DNA from: Agapanthus africanus
Lineage: Eukaryota; Streptophyta; Magnoliopsida; Asparagales; Amaryllidaceae
DNA: 64,000 bases
Direction of reading: 5' to 3'
Assembly (NCBI GenBank): GCA_030015575.1
Contig: JASDDO010000026.1
Coordinates: forward strand, 447,989,096-448,053,095
Shown: positions 9,991-22,907 of the stretch, in pieces
Numbering within the stretch: the stretch's first letter is position 1
Layout: each line of letters starts with the position of its first letter
Position numbers and translations under genes: made by a program
The notes under the pieces: generated by a model
The model's database searches: none
The model's input: only the letters and a program-made list of their open reading frames with translations
What the model was told of the DNA's origin: nothing

Positions 9991-11369
9991 TGGAAGAGGT
10001 ATTACTAGGAATACCAGGGATACCCCATCGAAACATTTCAATGTTTCAGTTTCACTGTGTACTGTTAAAACAAAACTGATTTCCTAATTAGACACTTGCT
10101 CCCGGGTATGTATTTACCAGGTATGATTCTCACATCTGTATGGTTTTACAGATGATGAGTGGGAGTGAGTTATTAGGAATTAGGTGATCATCCTCATTAT
10201 ATCGGGATTCGTTGTAATTGGTGATATTTAAGGAAGTCACCTGGGTTGTTTGCCGGACGGCAAATATTCGGTTTTGAATATCCGTTGTTATGCACCAATT
10301 TCAAATTGATATATTTGTACGTCTATTTTTATAGAGTGAGATATACTTTTTTGAAATTATTTTTATGACATTTACCTATATCAGTGGATGGTTAGGTAAG
10401 GAGCATTGAACAGTGGTGTAATTCTTCTTAACCATAAGTACAGTTTTCAACCTACGACACACAGTGAATGAGTCATTTGACTCAAGGGACTTATACAAAG
10501 TTATGTGTATTGTCCAGTGTCCATTAGGACAGAGGGGTAGGTACTCGTACTATATTCGGTTTACTTATGACTTCTCTAGTCTTAGACAGGTGTTTCGTGG
10601 AAACACAGGGTCTGAGTTTTGAGAAGTTATTGGTATATGAGTAAAGTAGAGAACCAGGTATTGCAAGTATCGGGATTCTTCAAGGTGATCGAAAATGTAG
10701 ATACTAGTGAAAGGTATTTAGTTGATAGTAATGATTAAGAGAACCGGCTTCTCTTTCGGGTTACTCATAATTGGAAGTATTCCTAAGTTGAGTAACGCTG
10801 ATCGGCCTCTTTCCATTTAGTTAACATGCACTGGAGACAGCTGCATGATTTGAATCTGGTTCAATTAAATCAGTGCCTCTGTTCCTGTATTGGATATAGA
10901 ACAGTTCATATCTTGACATTGTTAAGATACAGGGAGTTGTCCGGCTTATGCTTAAAACCAGACTCTGGATAACTCAAGGCACGTTTCAGTAATGGCTGTT
11001 TGTGGGTTGACCCGGGTTACGACGAGGGTTGACTTTCTACCATCTGGAAGATCAATAGTAATATTGTTCTTGACTCGCCATAGTTTTAATAAAAATGGAT
11101 TTTTTCAGAATACAGTAGTTGGAGTATGGTAGAACTGGAAGTGATTCCAGAACCGCAAACGATTACTGAAGATTTGATAAGAACTTAAAGATTCAATCTG
11201 GTTTGACATTCCATTGGCCACTCCGCAGATATGGTGGGTAACCTCAGGCACCCGAGAGGTACTCCGGTAGCCTCAAGGACGGTGACAGGGAGGTTCTTGT
11301 TTACCCAGACTTGCCATTGCTGTTGTTCCAGACTGTGAGACCCGGTAGGAGGATGAGTATAGCGTCGTT

Positions 11370-12410
11370 CTAAACTAGCTTTAGAAGTGTACGTCTATAT
11401 GACTCTGCCAGAGGGTTGTCGTAGTCAGTGGGAGCAACGGAAGCATAGTGGGCAAGAGGCTTATGTCTATCTATAGACTAAAGCAGATATAGCGGAGATA
11501 GATCATCTATTTCTGATGTGACAGTCATAGGTTTGACTTCATCAGAATAGAGGATGGATCTGTTAAGAAGGTAGTAGGGTGTGATGTCCTGGTATTTGGA
11601 TGACATACACAGAGTAAGAAGTGATATTCCTATACTACGATCGGTTATTCTTTGGTTGTCACACAGTGGTTTCTCCACATAGGACTTGGATATTATATCA
11701 GACATTCTGGTTACTAGATCTATGGTTTTAGATCAAGATTTGGGTGGTTTCCCAATCTGGGTACTTAGACAGCATTCTATGAGTATTTAGAATGGACGAC
11801 TCCTGGCACGGTAGTGTACCTGCAGGTAATGGAGTCGCCCTCTCTAAAGGTGTCTTACAGACTAAAGTAGAGAGGGATGTGTGTGATTGGCAGATCGCTT
11901 GCTTAGGCAATTGAGTCAATCATGAGATGTCAAGTACCATACCAGATGTTGTTCTTGCAGTAGATGCAATAAGTTGATATTGATCCAATCCTGGGGAAAC
12001 AATCGGTAGCTGTTTTAGAACGTAAGTGGATGTTCTAGGGAAATGATAACGGCAGCCTCATTTAGGAGACGGTTATCATTCCAGGCTTCCAAGGTGACCT
12101 GGACGGCAGAGTGGCCGTCAGAGTTTTAGTTTTCCCTCTGACGAGGGGCAGTATTTTGGACAGGTGGTCCAGGCGGATACTGGGGGAAGGATAGCGCAGG
12201 ATACTGATTATGTTCAGTTGACGATACAGTCTAAGAAGTTTGGATTTGGAGTTCATTTATGAGCTAGGTCCCATCAGACATCCAGACATTCTAAGACAGG
12301 TATTGCTCATTTCGGGAGATGGCTTTCTCCGCGAACATGGGATATAGAGAGACATAGAAAGAAACATCACAGCGGATCCACTCACTGAGGCTATTCCTCG
12401 AACGCAATAG
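11370..12410 (+). pseudogene. Copia reverse transcriptase and RNase H relic, element A
   Basis: Short pieces in the expected order resemble the 3' part of Copia pol. They include a KSIYGLKQ-like stretch near 11470, a YLDDIH-like stretch near 11590 (the Copia YVDD region) and, near 12360-12410, the residues ADPLTEAIP, which match the conserved C-terminal ADPLTK of Copia RNase H. The purine tract and 3' LTR follow at the expected distance. The relic is broken and not expressed as one protein. Identification rests on motif order and on the clearer relative in element F. Confidence 0.7.
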
Positions 12411-12522
12411 TTTCGCAAACGAGCTTTGTGAGACTAACTAGTAGAGGAGCTGGGTGTTCGGTATCACACGGGCTGTGAGTAAGCGACATCGCAATAATTA
12501 GCCTTGAGTGAAAGTGGGAGAC

Positions 12523-14631
12523 TGTTGGATATAGTGCCCTCAGAGTCAATTATTGGATCACAGGCACGTGATTGCAATGATTGAGGAGGATCTATGTCGG
12601 TAGGACAGTCTTACTCGAGATGATAGTATGCTATCTAGTTTATCTTTATCATTGTGTACTGCTTTTGGTGACCTTACGAGTCGTTATTACACGTTGATAG
12701 AGCCCCTAGGATTCTTGCTTGACTACCAGCGGTATGAGGGCGATCATATACGTGAGAGCTGGAGTCTATAAGCACATCCTTAAAAGGTCCCTAGTCGTGG
12801 GAGTTTCGAGACAGGGCATCGATTCTCCAGAGTAGACTAGTGTATACAGTCGAGACCCCGACGAGGGGCAGTGGCCAGTCTCACAAGCCACTGGTGTCAG
12901 TTGGTTCACCTAAAATGTATACAGGTGCTCATTGGGTTATGAGTACACCGGACAGGACTCGCCGGGAACCTGCTAGTTGGTATTATACCTGACGTCAAAT
13001 AGCAGTTCCCTAGTGACATGTGTACAGGTTAGTTCATCGACGTTAGATCGTCATTTGACTCGTGTGAGTTCCCACTGTGCTTTGATTACTACCCTACCAC
13101 GCTCAAAGGAGACGTGCAAATAGGTTTTAGTTGGATACAGTCCCGAGCCACATGGAGGCAGTGAGCGGATCTGCAGGGGTTCGTCTCTCCCGGTATTGGG
13201 GGTGAGGTCGCGCTGTGTCTAGGAGAGCCAGTACTTGAAAAGTTCTTTGCCAAGGCAGGAGATTTACTGGTAGGTATTCCAGTAGTATCTCAGGGTGTTC
13301 TGGGCTACACTCCGACACGACTTGTACCGCTATTGGGGGTCTGACTTTTACCAACCCCCTAGGCCCTCCATGCGATGCTCATAGACGAACGGACCGGACT
13401 GTACCGATATTGTCACTGACAGACTCAGTAGGGTGTCAGGATGAGTTCGCTCATCGACGTCCCTTTTGGTCAATAGCTGGTGGCCCGTCACGTATGGCTG
13501 ATACCTCTGACGTGCTAGTGGTTAAATCCACAGCCATAGTATTGACGAGTCTTTAGAGTCCACCACACACACAGTTACTCAGGTTTCGGGCAAAACGCTG
13601 TAGAGGCCGTATTGAGATATGGCAGGGTTCGATCAGATACGTGCGGTATTGCACGGATCGTGATCGGACGGATTTTACTAGCCGGCTTTGGCTTAAGCCG
13701 GATCCTAGTATTAGATAGTGTAGATTTTGTCTCTTTGCATTTGTGTTCAGTGGGAATACAAATGCGGGTATGTATATACTGTCGAGGGGTTTTCCTGTAA
13801 TTTATTACGGGATCAGTTTTCTAAAGTTGCCAGTTTGCATTCCGTTCCGGCCGGTTTTCCTTTGTTCCTTCACGGCCGGACTTTTTGATGGAGGGGGTTA
13901 TTTGCAAGTTTGCAAATAACCTATTGTGAGGGGGTTTCTCGCTTTTGATGGCTTCATGATGGTTCTTGTCATCATGAGATTCCTTTTGAGTCCATTCCTA
14001 TGCATTTTGTGATGGTGCTTTGATTAGATGAGATAAGAAATTGGTGTGACCATTTTCTACACATATTCATTCCCTTTCTTCTCTTGGATCATTCATTCTT
14101 TTTTCTCCACCATGAGAAAAAGAGGCCGGCCACTAGGTGGGATGGGAGGGGGACTTCATTTTGATATGAGGGAAAATGTTTCATCTCATTTTTCTTGCCA
14201 CCAAATTACTAAGCTTATTTCCATAGTTGATTTCTTCACCTCCACATTACCATGGCAACTTCTATAACCCCAAGAGACAACCATTCTACCCTAGTCTATA
14301 GCAAATCTTGGATGCGTCGGCTAGCCAACTTCGCGCCCGAGTTGCCTTGGTCCAGAGGTGGGAGCACGTAAAAGTACCAGGCTACGTGGTGCCCTTTCCG
14401 ACGAGGAGGTGACGGACGGAGATTCCACGGGACATCGGAGTGGAGACGAAGACCGAAGGACACGGATCGCTTGGTATATCTCTTCACCCATCTTTTAGTT
14501 TGCTAGTAGCTAGGTTAATGGCCCGATCCGGGTTAAAAGTGCGCGGTGGTGCCGGTTTGCTAGTTTGCAAAGTTTTTCGTTTCCGCATTCCAGCGTCGGA
14601 TCGACGGCCGGGGCGCCGCCGTGCACTTACA
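12523..14631 (+). repeat. Element A 3' LTR
   Basis: 2109 bp from TGTTGGATATAG to GCACTTACA. The hairpin lies at 13631-13665 and GGCCGGCC at 14124-14131. LARD1 LTR sequence resumes right after it. Confidence 0.9.
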
Positions 14632-14984
14632 ATAATTGGTGTTCGTGAATGCGCAAATGAGAGTGTTTAGGTTTTTCCTGATGGTTTGACATTCGTACAT
14701 CGACATCGAGGGTTGGTTTAACTATTCTTGCATGCGTAGGCGATAGGTTTTGACCTATGCGTGATACGCGTGCCGATTTGATTTTCGTATGCCGTTTCGA
14801 TTTCAAATTTGATTTTAATGCGATACGGTGTATTATGATATGTAGGTACCCCATGTAGACTTCGAAACGACAAGCAAGCGCATGGCGACGTCAGCAACGG
14901 CGAGCGAGGACCAGGCGAGTAGATTTATATCTACGGGGAGAAGTCTGGTGGATAGCGTAGAGCACCCCCGCAATTCGTGGTGAT
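14632..14984 (+). repeat. LARD1 3' LTR, segment 2
   Basis: Matches LARD2 LTR positions around 55765-56095 (shared TGGTGTTCGTGAAT and CGGGGAGAAGTC). It bridges the inserts A and B and shows that both landed in the same LTR about 350 bp apart. Confidence 0.88.
14980..14984. repeat. Target site duplication of element B, left copy
   Basis: GTGAT immediately before the LTR, repeated exactly at 25105-25109 after the other LTR. Five bases is the usual length for plant LTR elements. Confidence 0.88.
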
Positions 14985-17181
14985 TGTAAGTCTACGTTAG
15001 CGCCCCGGCAGTCTACAGACGCCAATTGCGGAATAAAACTTTTTAACTTGGCGCTATCGTATACTTTAACCCGGATCTGCCATTATTGCTAAACTAACAA
15101 ACAGTAAAGAGTGTAGAAATGTTGTACCGACTGATCCGAGTCCTCCGGTCTTCATCTCCACTCCGATCTCCTCGCGGGATCTCCGTCCGTCTCCTCCTCG
15201 TCGGAAAGGGCACCACATCGCCTGTAGCTTTTACGGGCTCCCACCTCAATACCGAGGCAACTCGGGCGCGAAGCTGGCGAATCGACGCGTCCAAGATTTG
15301 CTGTAGGAAGTGTAGTGTAGAGGCTACTTGTCTCTTTGGGGTTTGTTGCCTTTGGATGGAGGAATGAAGATTGAAGTTTGGAGGGAAATGAAGCTACCAA
15401 TTTTGCAAGCCAAATGAGATGATCAAATGAAGCACAAAATGAATCTCTCATTTTTCTCTCCTCCTCACTAAAGTGGCCGGCCATTTCAAATTATCAAAAT
15501 GGTGGAGGGAAAGAATGGATATATATGATGAAGGGAGGTGAGTGTAGGAGTGAAGAAGGGGGTGACCACATCAAGGGACAAACAAGCATGCTTCACTTTA
15601 ATCAAACCATACCTTCATCAAATCACATAAATGCAAGCATGGTGCAAAAGATAATGAAAACTATCATAATCAATGGTTTTGCAAGAAACCCCCTCCACAA
15701 AGATTATTTGCACAATTGCAAATAACCCCCTCCATCGAAAAAGTCCGGCCGGGAAAGAACAAAGGAAAACCGGCCGGAACGGAATGCAAACTGGCAACTC
15801 CAGAAAACTGGTCCCGTAATAAATTACAGGAAAACCCCGACACTGTGCATACACACCCGCATCTGTATTCCGACCGGATACAAATGCAATGAGACAAAAT
15901 CTACACTGTACTAAACTAGGACCGGCTTAAACCAAAGCCGGCTAGTAATATCCGTTCGATCCTGATCCGTGCAATACCGCACGTATCTGATCGAACCCTG
16001 CCATATACCTATACGGCTACTAGTACAAAACGTCCGATCCTGATCCGTGCAATACCGCACGTATCTGATCGGACCCTGCCATATCTCCATACGGCCTCTA
16101 CAGCGTTTCGCCCGAAACTTGAGTAACTGAAAGTGTGGTAGACTCTAAAGACTCGTCAATACTATGGCTGTGGATTTAACCACTAGCACGTCAGAGGTAT
16201 AAGCCAATACGTAACGGGCCACCAGCTATTGACTAAAAGGGACGTCGATGAGCGAACTCATCCTTACACCCTACTGAGCCTGTCAGTGACAATATCCGTA
16301 CAGTCCGGTCCGTTCGTCTATGAGCATCGCATGGCGGGCCTAGGGGGTTGGTAAAAGTCAGACCCCCAAAAGCGGTACAAGTCGTGTCGGAGTGTAGCCC
16401 AGAACACCCTGAGATACTACTGGAATACCTACCAGTAAATCTCCTGCCTTGGCCAAGGACTTCGTGTAATGGCTCTCCTAGACACAGCGCGACCTCACCC
16501 CCAATACCGGGAGAGACGAAACCCCCGAAGATCCGCTCACTGCCTCCATGTGGCTCGGGACTGTACCCAACTAAAACCTGTTTGCACGACTCCTTTGAGC
16601 CGTGGTAGGGTAGTAATCAAAGTACAGTGGGAACTCACACGAGACAAATGACGATCCCCAGGTCGATGAACTAACCTGTACACATGTCACCTGGGAACTG
16701 CTATCTGACGTCAGGTATAAGACCAACTAGCATGTTCCCGGCGAGTCCTGTCCGGTGTACTCATAACCCAATGAGCACCTGTATACATCTTAGGTGATCC
16801 AACTGACACCAGTGGCTTGTGAGACCGGCCACCGCCCCTCGTCGGGGTCTCGACTGTATACACTAGTCTACTCTGGAGAATCGATGCCCTGTCTCGAAAC
16901 TCCCACGACTAGGGACCTTTTAAGGATGTGCTTGTAGACCCCAGCTCCCACGTATATGATCGCCCTCATACTGCCGGTAGTCAAGCAAGAATCCTAGGGG
17001 CTCTATCAACGTGCAATAGCGACATGTCATGTCACCTAAAGCAGTACACGATGATAAAGGTAAACCTGATAGCATACTATCATCTTGAGTAAGACTGTTC
17101 TACCGGGATAGGTCCTCCCTCAATCATTGCAATCACGTGCCTGTGATCCAATAATTGACTCTGAGGGCACTATCTCCAACA
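14985..17181 (-). repeat. Element B 3' LTR
   Basis: On the + strand it begins TGTAAGTCTACG and ends TATCTCCAACA. It carries GGCCGGCC at 15475-15482 and a doubled hairpin at 15958-16070. Its short frames are exact or near-exact copies of those in the other LTR. Confidence 0.92.
15958..16070. repeat. 78-bp direct repeat with hairpin in element B 3' LTR
   Basis: GATCCTGATCCGTGCAATAC starts at 15958 and again at 16036, a period of 78 bp. Each copy holds the hairpin that is single in element A. The doubled form is also in the other B LTR (23881-23993). It accounts for most of the extra length of B's LTR over A's. Confidence 0.82.
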
Positions 17182-17789
17182 ATCTCCCACTTGCACTCAA
17201 GGCTAATTATTGCGATGTCGCATACTCACAGCCCGTGTGATACCGAACACCCAACTCCTCTACTAGTCAGTCGCACAAAACCTGTTTGCGAAACTATTGC
17301 GTTCGAGGAATAGCCTCAGTGAGTGGATCCGCTCTGAAATTTCTTTCTATGTCTCTCTAAATCTCAAGTTCGCGGAGAATGCCATCTCCCGAAATGAGCA
17401 ATACCTGTCTTAGAGTGTCTGGATGTCTGATGGGACCGAGTTCATAAATGAACTCCAAATCCAAACTTCTTAGACTGTATCGTCAACTGAACTTAATCAG
17501 TATCCTGCGCCATGCCTCCCTCAGTATTGCCTTGGACCACCTGTCCAAAATACTGCCCCTCGTCAGAGGGAAAACTATAACTCTGACAACCTCCTTGTCG
17601 TCCATGTCACCTTGGAAGCCTGGAATGATAACCGTCTCCTGAATGAGGCTGTCGTTATCATATCCCTAGAACATTCACTTATGTTCTAAAACTGCTTCCG
17701 ACTGTTTCTCCAGGATTGGATTAATGTCAACTTATTGCATCTAGTGCAAGAACAACATCTGGTGTGGTACTTGACATCTCATGATTGAC

Positions 17790-18122
17790 TCACTTGCCTA
17801 AGCAAGTGATCTGCCAATCATGCACGTCCCTCTCCCCTTTAGTCTGTAAGACACCTTTAGAGAGGGTGACTCCATTACCTGCAGGTACACTACCGTGCCA
17901 GGAGTCGTCCATCCTAAATACTCTTAGAATGCTGTCAAGTACCCTGATTGGGAAACCACCCAAATCTAGATCTAAAACCACAGATCTAGTAACCAGTATG
18001 TCTGATATAAAATCCATGTCCTTTGTGAAGAAAACACTGTGTGACGACCAAAGTATAACCGATTGTAGTATAGGAGTTTCTTTTCCTATTCTGTGTATGT
18101 CATCCAGATACCAGGACATCAC
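17790..18122 (-). pseudogene. Copia reverse transcriptase relic, element B
   Basis: A 110-codon frame contains WYLDDIHRIGKETPILQSV, which matches the YVDD-to-LLIGNDIPILQSV part of Copia reverse transcriptase as seen in element F. Strand and position, towards the 3' LTR, fit pol of this element. The rest of pol is not intact, so this is a fossil fragment. Confidence 0.7.
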
Positions 18123-21100
18123 ACCCTACTACCTTCTCAACAGATCCATCCCCAATTATGATGAAGTCAAACCCATGACTGTCACGTCAGAAATAGATGA
18201 TCTATCTCCGCTACATCTGCTCTAGTCTATAAATAGACATAAGCAACCTGTCCACCAATGCTTCCGCTGCTCCCACTGACTACGACAACCCTCTGGCAGA
18301 GTCATATACACGTACACTTCTGAAGCGAGTTCAGAACGACGGTATACTCATCCTCCCGCCGGGTCTCGCAGCCTGGAACAACAGCATTGGTAATTGTGGG
18401 TAAACAAGAACTTCCCCGTCACCGTCCTTGAGGCTACCGTAGTACCTCTCGGGTGCCTGAAGTTACCCACCATATCTGCGGAGTGGCCAATGGAATGTCA
18501 ATCCAGATTGAATCTTTAGGTTCCTTATCAAATCTTCAGTAATCGTTTGTGGTTCTGGAATCACTTCCAGTTCTACCATACTCCCACTACTGTTTTCTGA
18601 AAAAATCCATTTTTAATAAAACTGTGGCGAGTCTAGAACAATATCGCTATTGTTCATCCAGATGGTAGAAAATCAACCCTCGTCATAGCCTGGGTCAACC
18701 CACAAACAGCCATTACAGAAACGTGCCTTGAGTTGTCCAGTGTCTGGTTTTAATCATAAACCGGACAACTCCCCGTACCTTAACATCGTTAAGATATGAA
18801 CTGTTCTATATCCAATATAGAAACAGAGGCACTGATTTATTTGAACCAGATTCAAATCATGCAGCTGTCCCCAGCGCATGTCAACTAAATGGAAGGAGGC
18901 CGATCAGCGTTACTCAACTTAGGAATACTTCCAATTATGAGTAACCTGAAAGAGAAGCAAGATCTCTTTATCATTACTATCAACTGAATACCATACACAA
19001 GTATCTACATCTTCGATCTCTTTGAAGAATCCCGATACTTGCTATACCTGGTTCTCTACTCTATTCAAATACCTATAACTTCTCCAAATTCGGACCCTGT
19101 GTTTCCACGAAACACCTGTCTAAAAATTAGAGAAGTCATAAGTAAACTGAATGTAGTACGAGGACCAACCCCTCTGTCCTGATGGACCCTGGACAACATA
19201 CAATACTCTGTATAAGTCCCTTGAGTCTGATAACTCATTCACTGTGTGTCGTAGGTTGAAAACTGTACTTATGGTTAAGAAGAGTTACACCGCTGTTTAA
19301 TGCTCCTTACCTAACCATCCACTGATATAGGTAAATGTCGTAGACATAATTTCAGAAAGGTATATCTCACTCTATGAAAATAGACGTACAGATATATCAA
19401 TTTGAAATTGGTGCATAACAGCGGATATTCAAAACCAAATATTTGCCGACCGGCAAACAGCCCAGGTGATTTCCTCAAATATCACCGATTACAACGAATC
19501 CCGATATAATGAGGATGATCACCTTATTCCCAATAACTTACTCCCACTCATCATCTGTAAAACCATACAGATATGAGAATCAAACCTGGTAAATACATAC
19601 CCTGGAGTAAGTATCTAATCGGGAAATCAGTTTTCTTTTAACAGTACACAGTGAACTGAAACATTGAAATGTTTCGATGGGGTATCCTGGTATTCTTAGT
19701 AATGCCTCTACCATTATCCAGATTCACAACTATAACCGTATAATTCTTTGCCACCTCTCCAAATCCCTTCATATGTCTTTAGTCGTTACCTTCTGCACAC
19801 CCCTTAGGCCAAATGGTTTTCTTCCTTCCCTACCGTTCGGCACCAGCCTATGGTTTGGAAGAAGACTATCCAATAAGCATAAAGGGTGTACTGTCCTAAT
19901 CCTAGGAGCATTCGCAACGCGAGAGAAGGTGAAGATAAAAGACAACCGAATAAACCTTATTCCTATTTCTCCTGAACCAGAATCCATCCCCGAACTGGAA
20001 CAAGTTCCTTTCGAGTTCGTATATAACCATACGATGGAGTATCCAATAAACTGTGGATCTTCGTAGTGATACGGAGTGTCCTGGAGAAATACAAAGGTGA
20101 TTTAGGATTGGCGAAGAAATACTTGGTTTGGTCGTGAATATCAGTCGCAGTTTACTTTGCCCTCTTACTAATCCCTTGCTTTGTCTGAACTTAATACCTT
20201 CTGTACACCGTTTAGGCTAACTGGTTTTCTTCAGTCCCTACCGGTCGGCACCAGCCTAAGGTTTGGAAGAAGACAATCCAATTTGCGTAATAGGTGTACT
20301 ACCCCTAAACCAAGGAGTACTCGTAACCTGAGAGAGGGTAAAAGGAAAAGACAACTGAATAATCCTATCCGTTTTCTCCAGAACCTGAAACCATCCTCGA
20401 ATAAATTCTTTCGAGTTCGTATATAACCATACGATGGTTTTGTCCAATGGAAGTGGACGTTCGCAGTAATACGGGGTGTCCTGGAGAAAAGAGTAAAAGT
20501 AGGAGTGGCAATGAGGTCTGCAACTCTGACAATCCAAAATCCTGTGTTAAGAAGGTTCGGTCAACTTGGTCACTGAGTCAAAGTCTTAGGGTCGGGTCAA
20601 TGGTCGCTGCCAGAGAGAGAGAGAGAAGAAACACTCAGCGTGCACTCTATCCTAGATCAGAATGGTTACCAATTTATCTAATCTGGAAACCTCCCACTGT
20701 ACCTCAAATTCTCCTCCAAACCTGAAAGAAGAATTAGTCGGGAACACCCGAGGAGTAAACCAACTCATCAGTGGGAATCGGGATCCAACTCTCATCGTAT
20801 GATAACGTGACGGAATCCGCTCACGTCATCACACTCCAGAAGGTATGCGCATATCTGGCAAGTTTCAGTACTTTTGAAACTCCCGATGTGGATTTTTACC
20901 CCATGCTCTTATGACCTTGACTTTGGCCAACAAATCATAAGTCACATGTCAAGTTCTGCCCGTCATTCTCCAGGTTAATTTGAATCCACCCGTACATACC
21001 CTTGACTTTGGCCAACAAGGCAGTACGACTGTTCCAAACCAACGCATCTATCTATGCTGCATATGAATACCCAACAGCTACCAAACACTGTGCCTTGACT

Positions 21101-22650
21101 TTGGCCAACAAACACAGCTTGAATACTATTGACTACCCATATGAAACGACGGAGGGCTACGAATGGTTTCTGGCGAAAACCTTTAACGTAATGAACTTGA
21201 TATCGTTGAAGGAACGAATAGCTTTTTAGAAATATAGTGACGACAACTTCCGCTAAAGAGGTCACTCCCGGTGAAGGGATCTCGGCTCTTTCCCCGTAGA
21301 ATGAGGTGCAGGATATTCCAACTGAATACCACGGTGCAAAGCAAAAGTAATCGGCTATAGTGAAGTTAATGCCCTGACGCAAACTTATTGTCCAAGGGGT
21401 CACTCCCGGTGAAGGGATCTCGGCCCTTGCCTCGTCGACTGAGGAGCAGGATATTCCAAATGAATACCACGATGCAAAACAAAAGTGAACGTCCTTGCAA
21501 TAACAGCTTTTTGAAAAGTGTTCCAACAACATCAGAATAGGTTTGTTTAACTTGCATTGATCCGAATCAACGCAGTCCCATCAATTGATCACACCACAAA
21601 GAACGAAAATATACTGACGTACGTATATGCCATCCGCATTCGCCACTGGGTCCCGTCATCACCCGTTAGGTTAGCTAACTAACGGCAGAGCGGGGACTGG
21701 ACTAGCGCGGATGAAAAACATATACAACATCTACTAATATATATACCAATATATTATATTCGCTCAAGGCGTGAATAAAATGCAACATCACAGAAATGTA
21801 CAGCATCACAGAACAATACAGATATCTGGGATCCCCGGGTTTCACAGAGCCACTACTGAAACCCGACGTTCCCCTGGTCGTGTGGATAGCCTGTGCAATG
21901 AAAACCTAAACCCCTACGGGTGCGGCAAGTCACCCGCCAAAACCTGAAGCGAGGCAGCCCCCTCCAGCGCCGTGAATGGACCACCCAGCACTTCACGGAA
22001 TCCGGTAACTTGGGCACCCCTCCTGGGTCAACCTGTACCCCCTACGAGTGCGGCGAATAGCCCGCCAATTCCAGACTGAAGCCCCTCCGTCTCAATGCCC
22101 TGAGATGCGGGCCCGCTGCCCTCCAGAACCAGGCTATCCGTGCACCCCTCCGCGGGGTAACCCTAGTACAGAAAGTAGAATATACATACACCGGGTACAT
22201 CGACCGCAACCAGGTCGTGCCCCAAAAGAATAATACAGACAGGCAGTGACGGCAGTCCACATGTCGGACGCTCGCCCCGCAATATCAAAAGTACATAATA
22301 CAACAACACTGTACTAGTATTGCATCCAGGCTATCCCCCACGACCGATCCGCAACATCACAGCAAATGCATAGAACATCAACGTGAAAGTCACGTTCGCA
22401 AATCCGTCTAACCGGGCTATAGCAGTTAGACCGGATTTACCGATCGAGTGACATTCACGGTCGCAGATATAATGTAAATACTGTGAAAACTAACGTGTTT
22501 AAATTTCGATCGACAAAATATCAAGAAGTGGGCCCCACGACTTACTGGTGAACAGTAACAAAATCTGGGCAAAAACGATATATATCAAAAACCCCAAAAA
22601 CCAAGTGAGAACAACCTGACAAAATTTGGGAGCACGTGCTCCCCACGTGG

Positions 22651-22695
22651 CCGCGGTTGCGCGGCCAAACCATGGGTTTGGCCGCGCTTCCGCGG
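22651..22695. repeat. GC-rich hairpin in the Copia leader, element B
   Basis: Arms 22651-22671 and 22675-22695 pair at 19 of 21 positions around an ATG loop, with the near-palindrome AAACCATGGGTTT at the tip. It lies about 210 nt from the primer site in the direction of transcription, as in element A. Confidence 0.8.
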
Positions 22696-22894
22696 CGTCT
22701 TCAAGGGATCACGAGCCCAAATTTTGTCGTCACTCTTAGAAGTTCCTGCTCTGATTTTTAAGACATCCAGAAATCATTTTTGAGACCGTTTAAAAACAAC
22801 AGAAACTGTCGGCTTGGATTTTTGTAGTTTTCGATTTCCGGTCGGATCGAAGTTTTAAACGCGTTAGCACAAGTTAGCATAGCAAAATGGTGAG

Positions 22895-22907
22895 GCTTTG
22901 ATACCAC
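22895..22907 (-). other. Element B primer binding site
   Basis: GGCTTTGATACCA on the + strand is the reverse complement of TGGTATCAAAGCC, an initiator-Met-tRNA-type primer site next to the LTR at 22908. It proves the - orientation. Confidence 0.85.

Larger units (their letters stand above)
6820..12522 (+). mobile_element. Element A internal region
   Basis: 5.7 kb between primer site and purine tract. The first half is an unusually long leader holding a GC-rich hairpin (7032-7072), a two-copy module of about 137 bp (8235-8445), three copies of TTGGCCTTCGTCAAGG (8594-8789) and a two-copy module of about 0.4 kb (9218-9990). From 10000 to 11300 I recognise nothing. Reverse transcriptase and RNase H relics follow. 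I saw no gag or integrase. Confidence 0.7.
4711..14631 (+). mobile_element. Copia element A, complete in outline, decayed coding region
   Basis: A full-length + strand element inserted in the LARD1 3' LTR. Both LTRs measure 2109 bp (4711-6819 and 12523-14631). Ends are near TGTTGGATATAG and GCACTTACA. The primer site follows the 5' LTR and a purine tract (AAAGTGGGAGAC) precedes the 3' LTR. The 5.7-kb interior has recognisable Copia reverse transcriptase and RNase H relics near its 3' end only, and no long open frame, so the element is broken many times. Flanking bases ATTAT and ATAAT are a probable imperfect 5-bp target duplication. LTR divergence in sampled stretches is about 5%, roughly 2 million years at the rice rate. 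Confidence 0.88.
17182..22907 (-). mobile_element. Element B internal region
   Basis: Read on the - strand it follows element A: primer site, GC-rich hairpin (22651-22695), 137-bp module pair (about 21260-21480), TTGGCC-type triplet (about 20925-21115), 0.4-kb module pair (about 19775-20490), an unrecognised stretch (about 18300-19700), a reverse transcriptase relic, then a purine tract next to 17181 (ATCTCCCACTTG on the + strand). Confidence 0.75.

Noticed and set aside
15152-15484. 110-codon frame and neighbours repeated exactly 7923 bp away (23075-23407)
   Set aside because: The perfect duplication is explained by the two nearly identical LTRs of element B, not by a duplicated gene.
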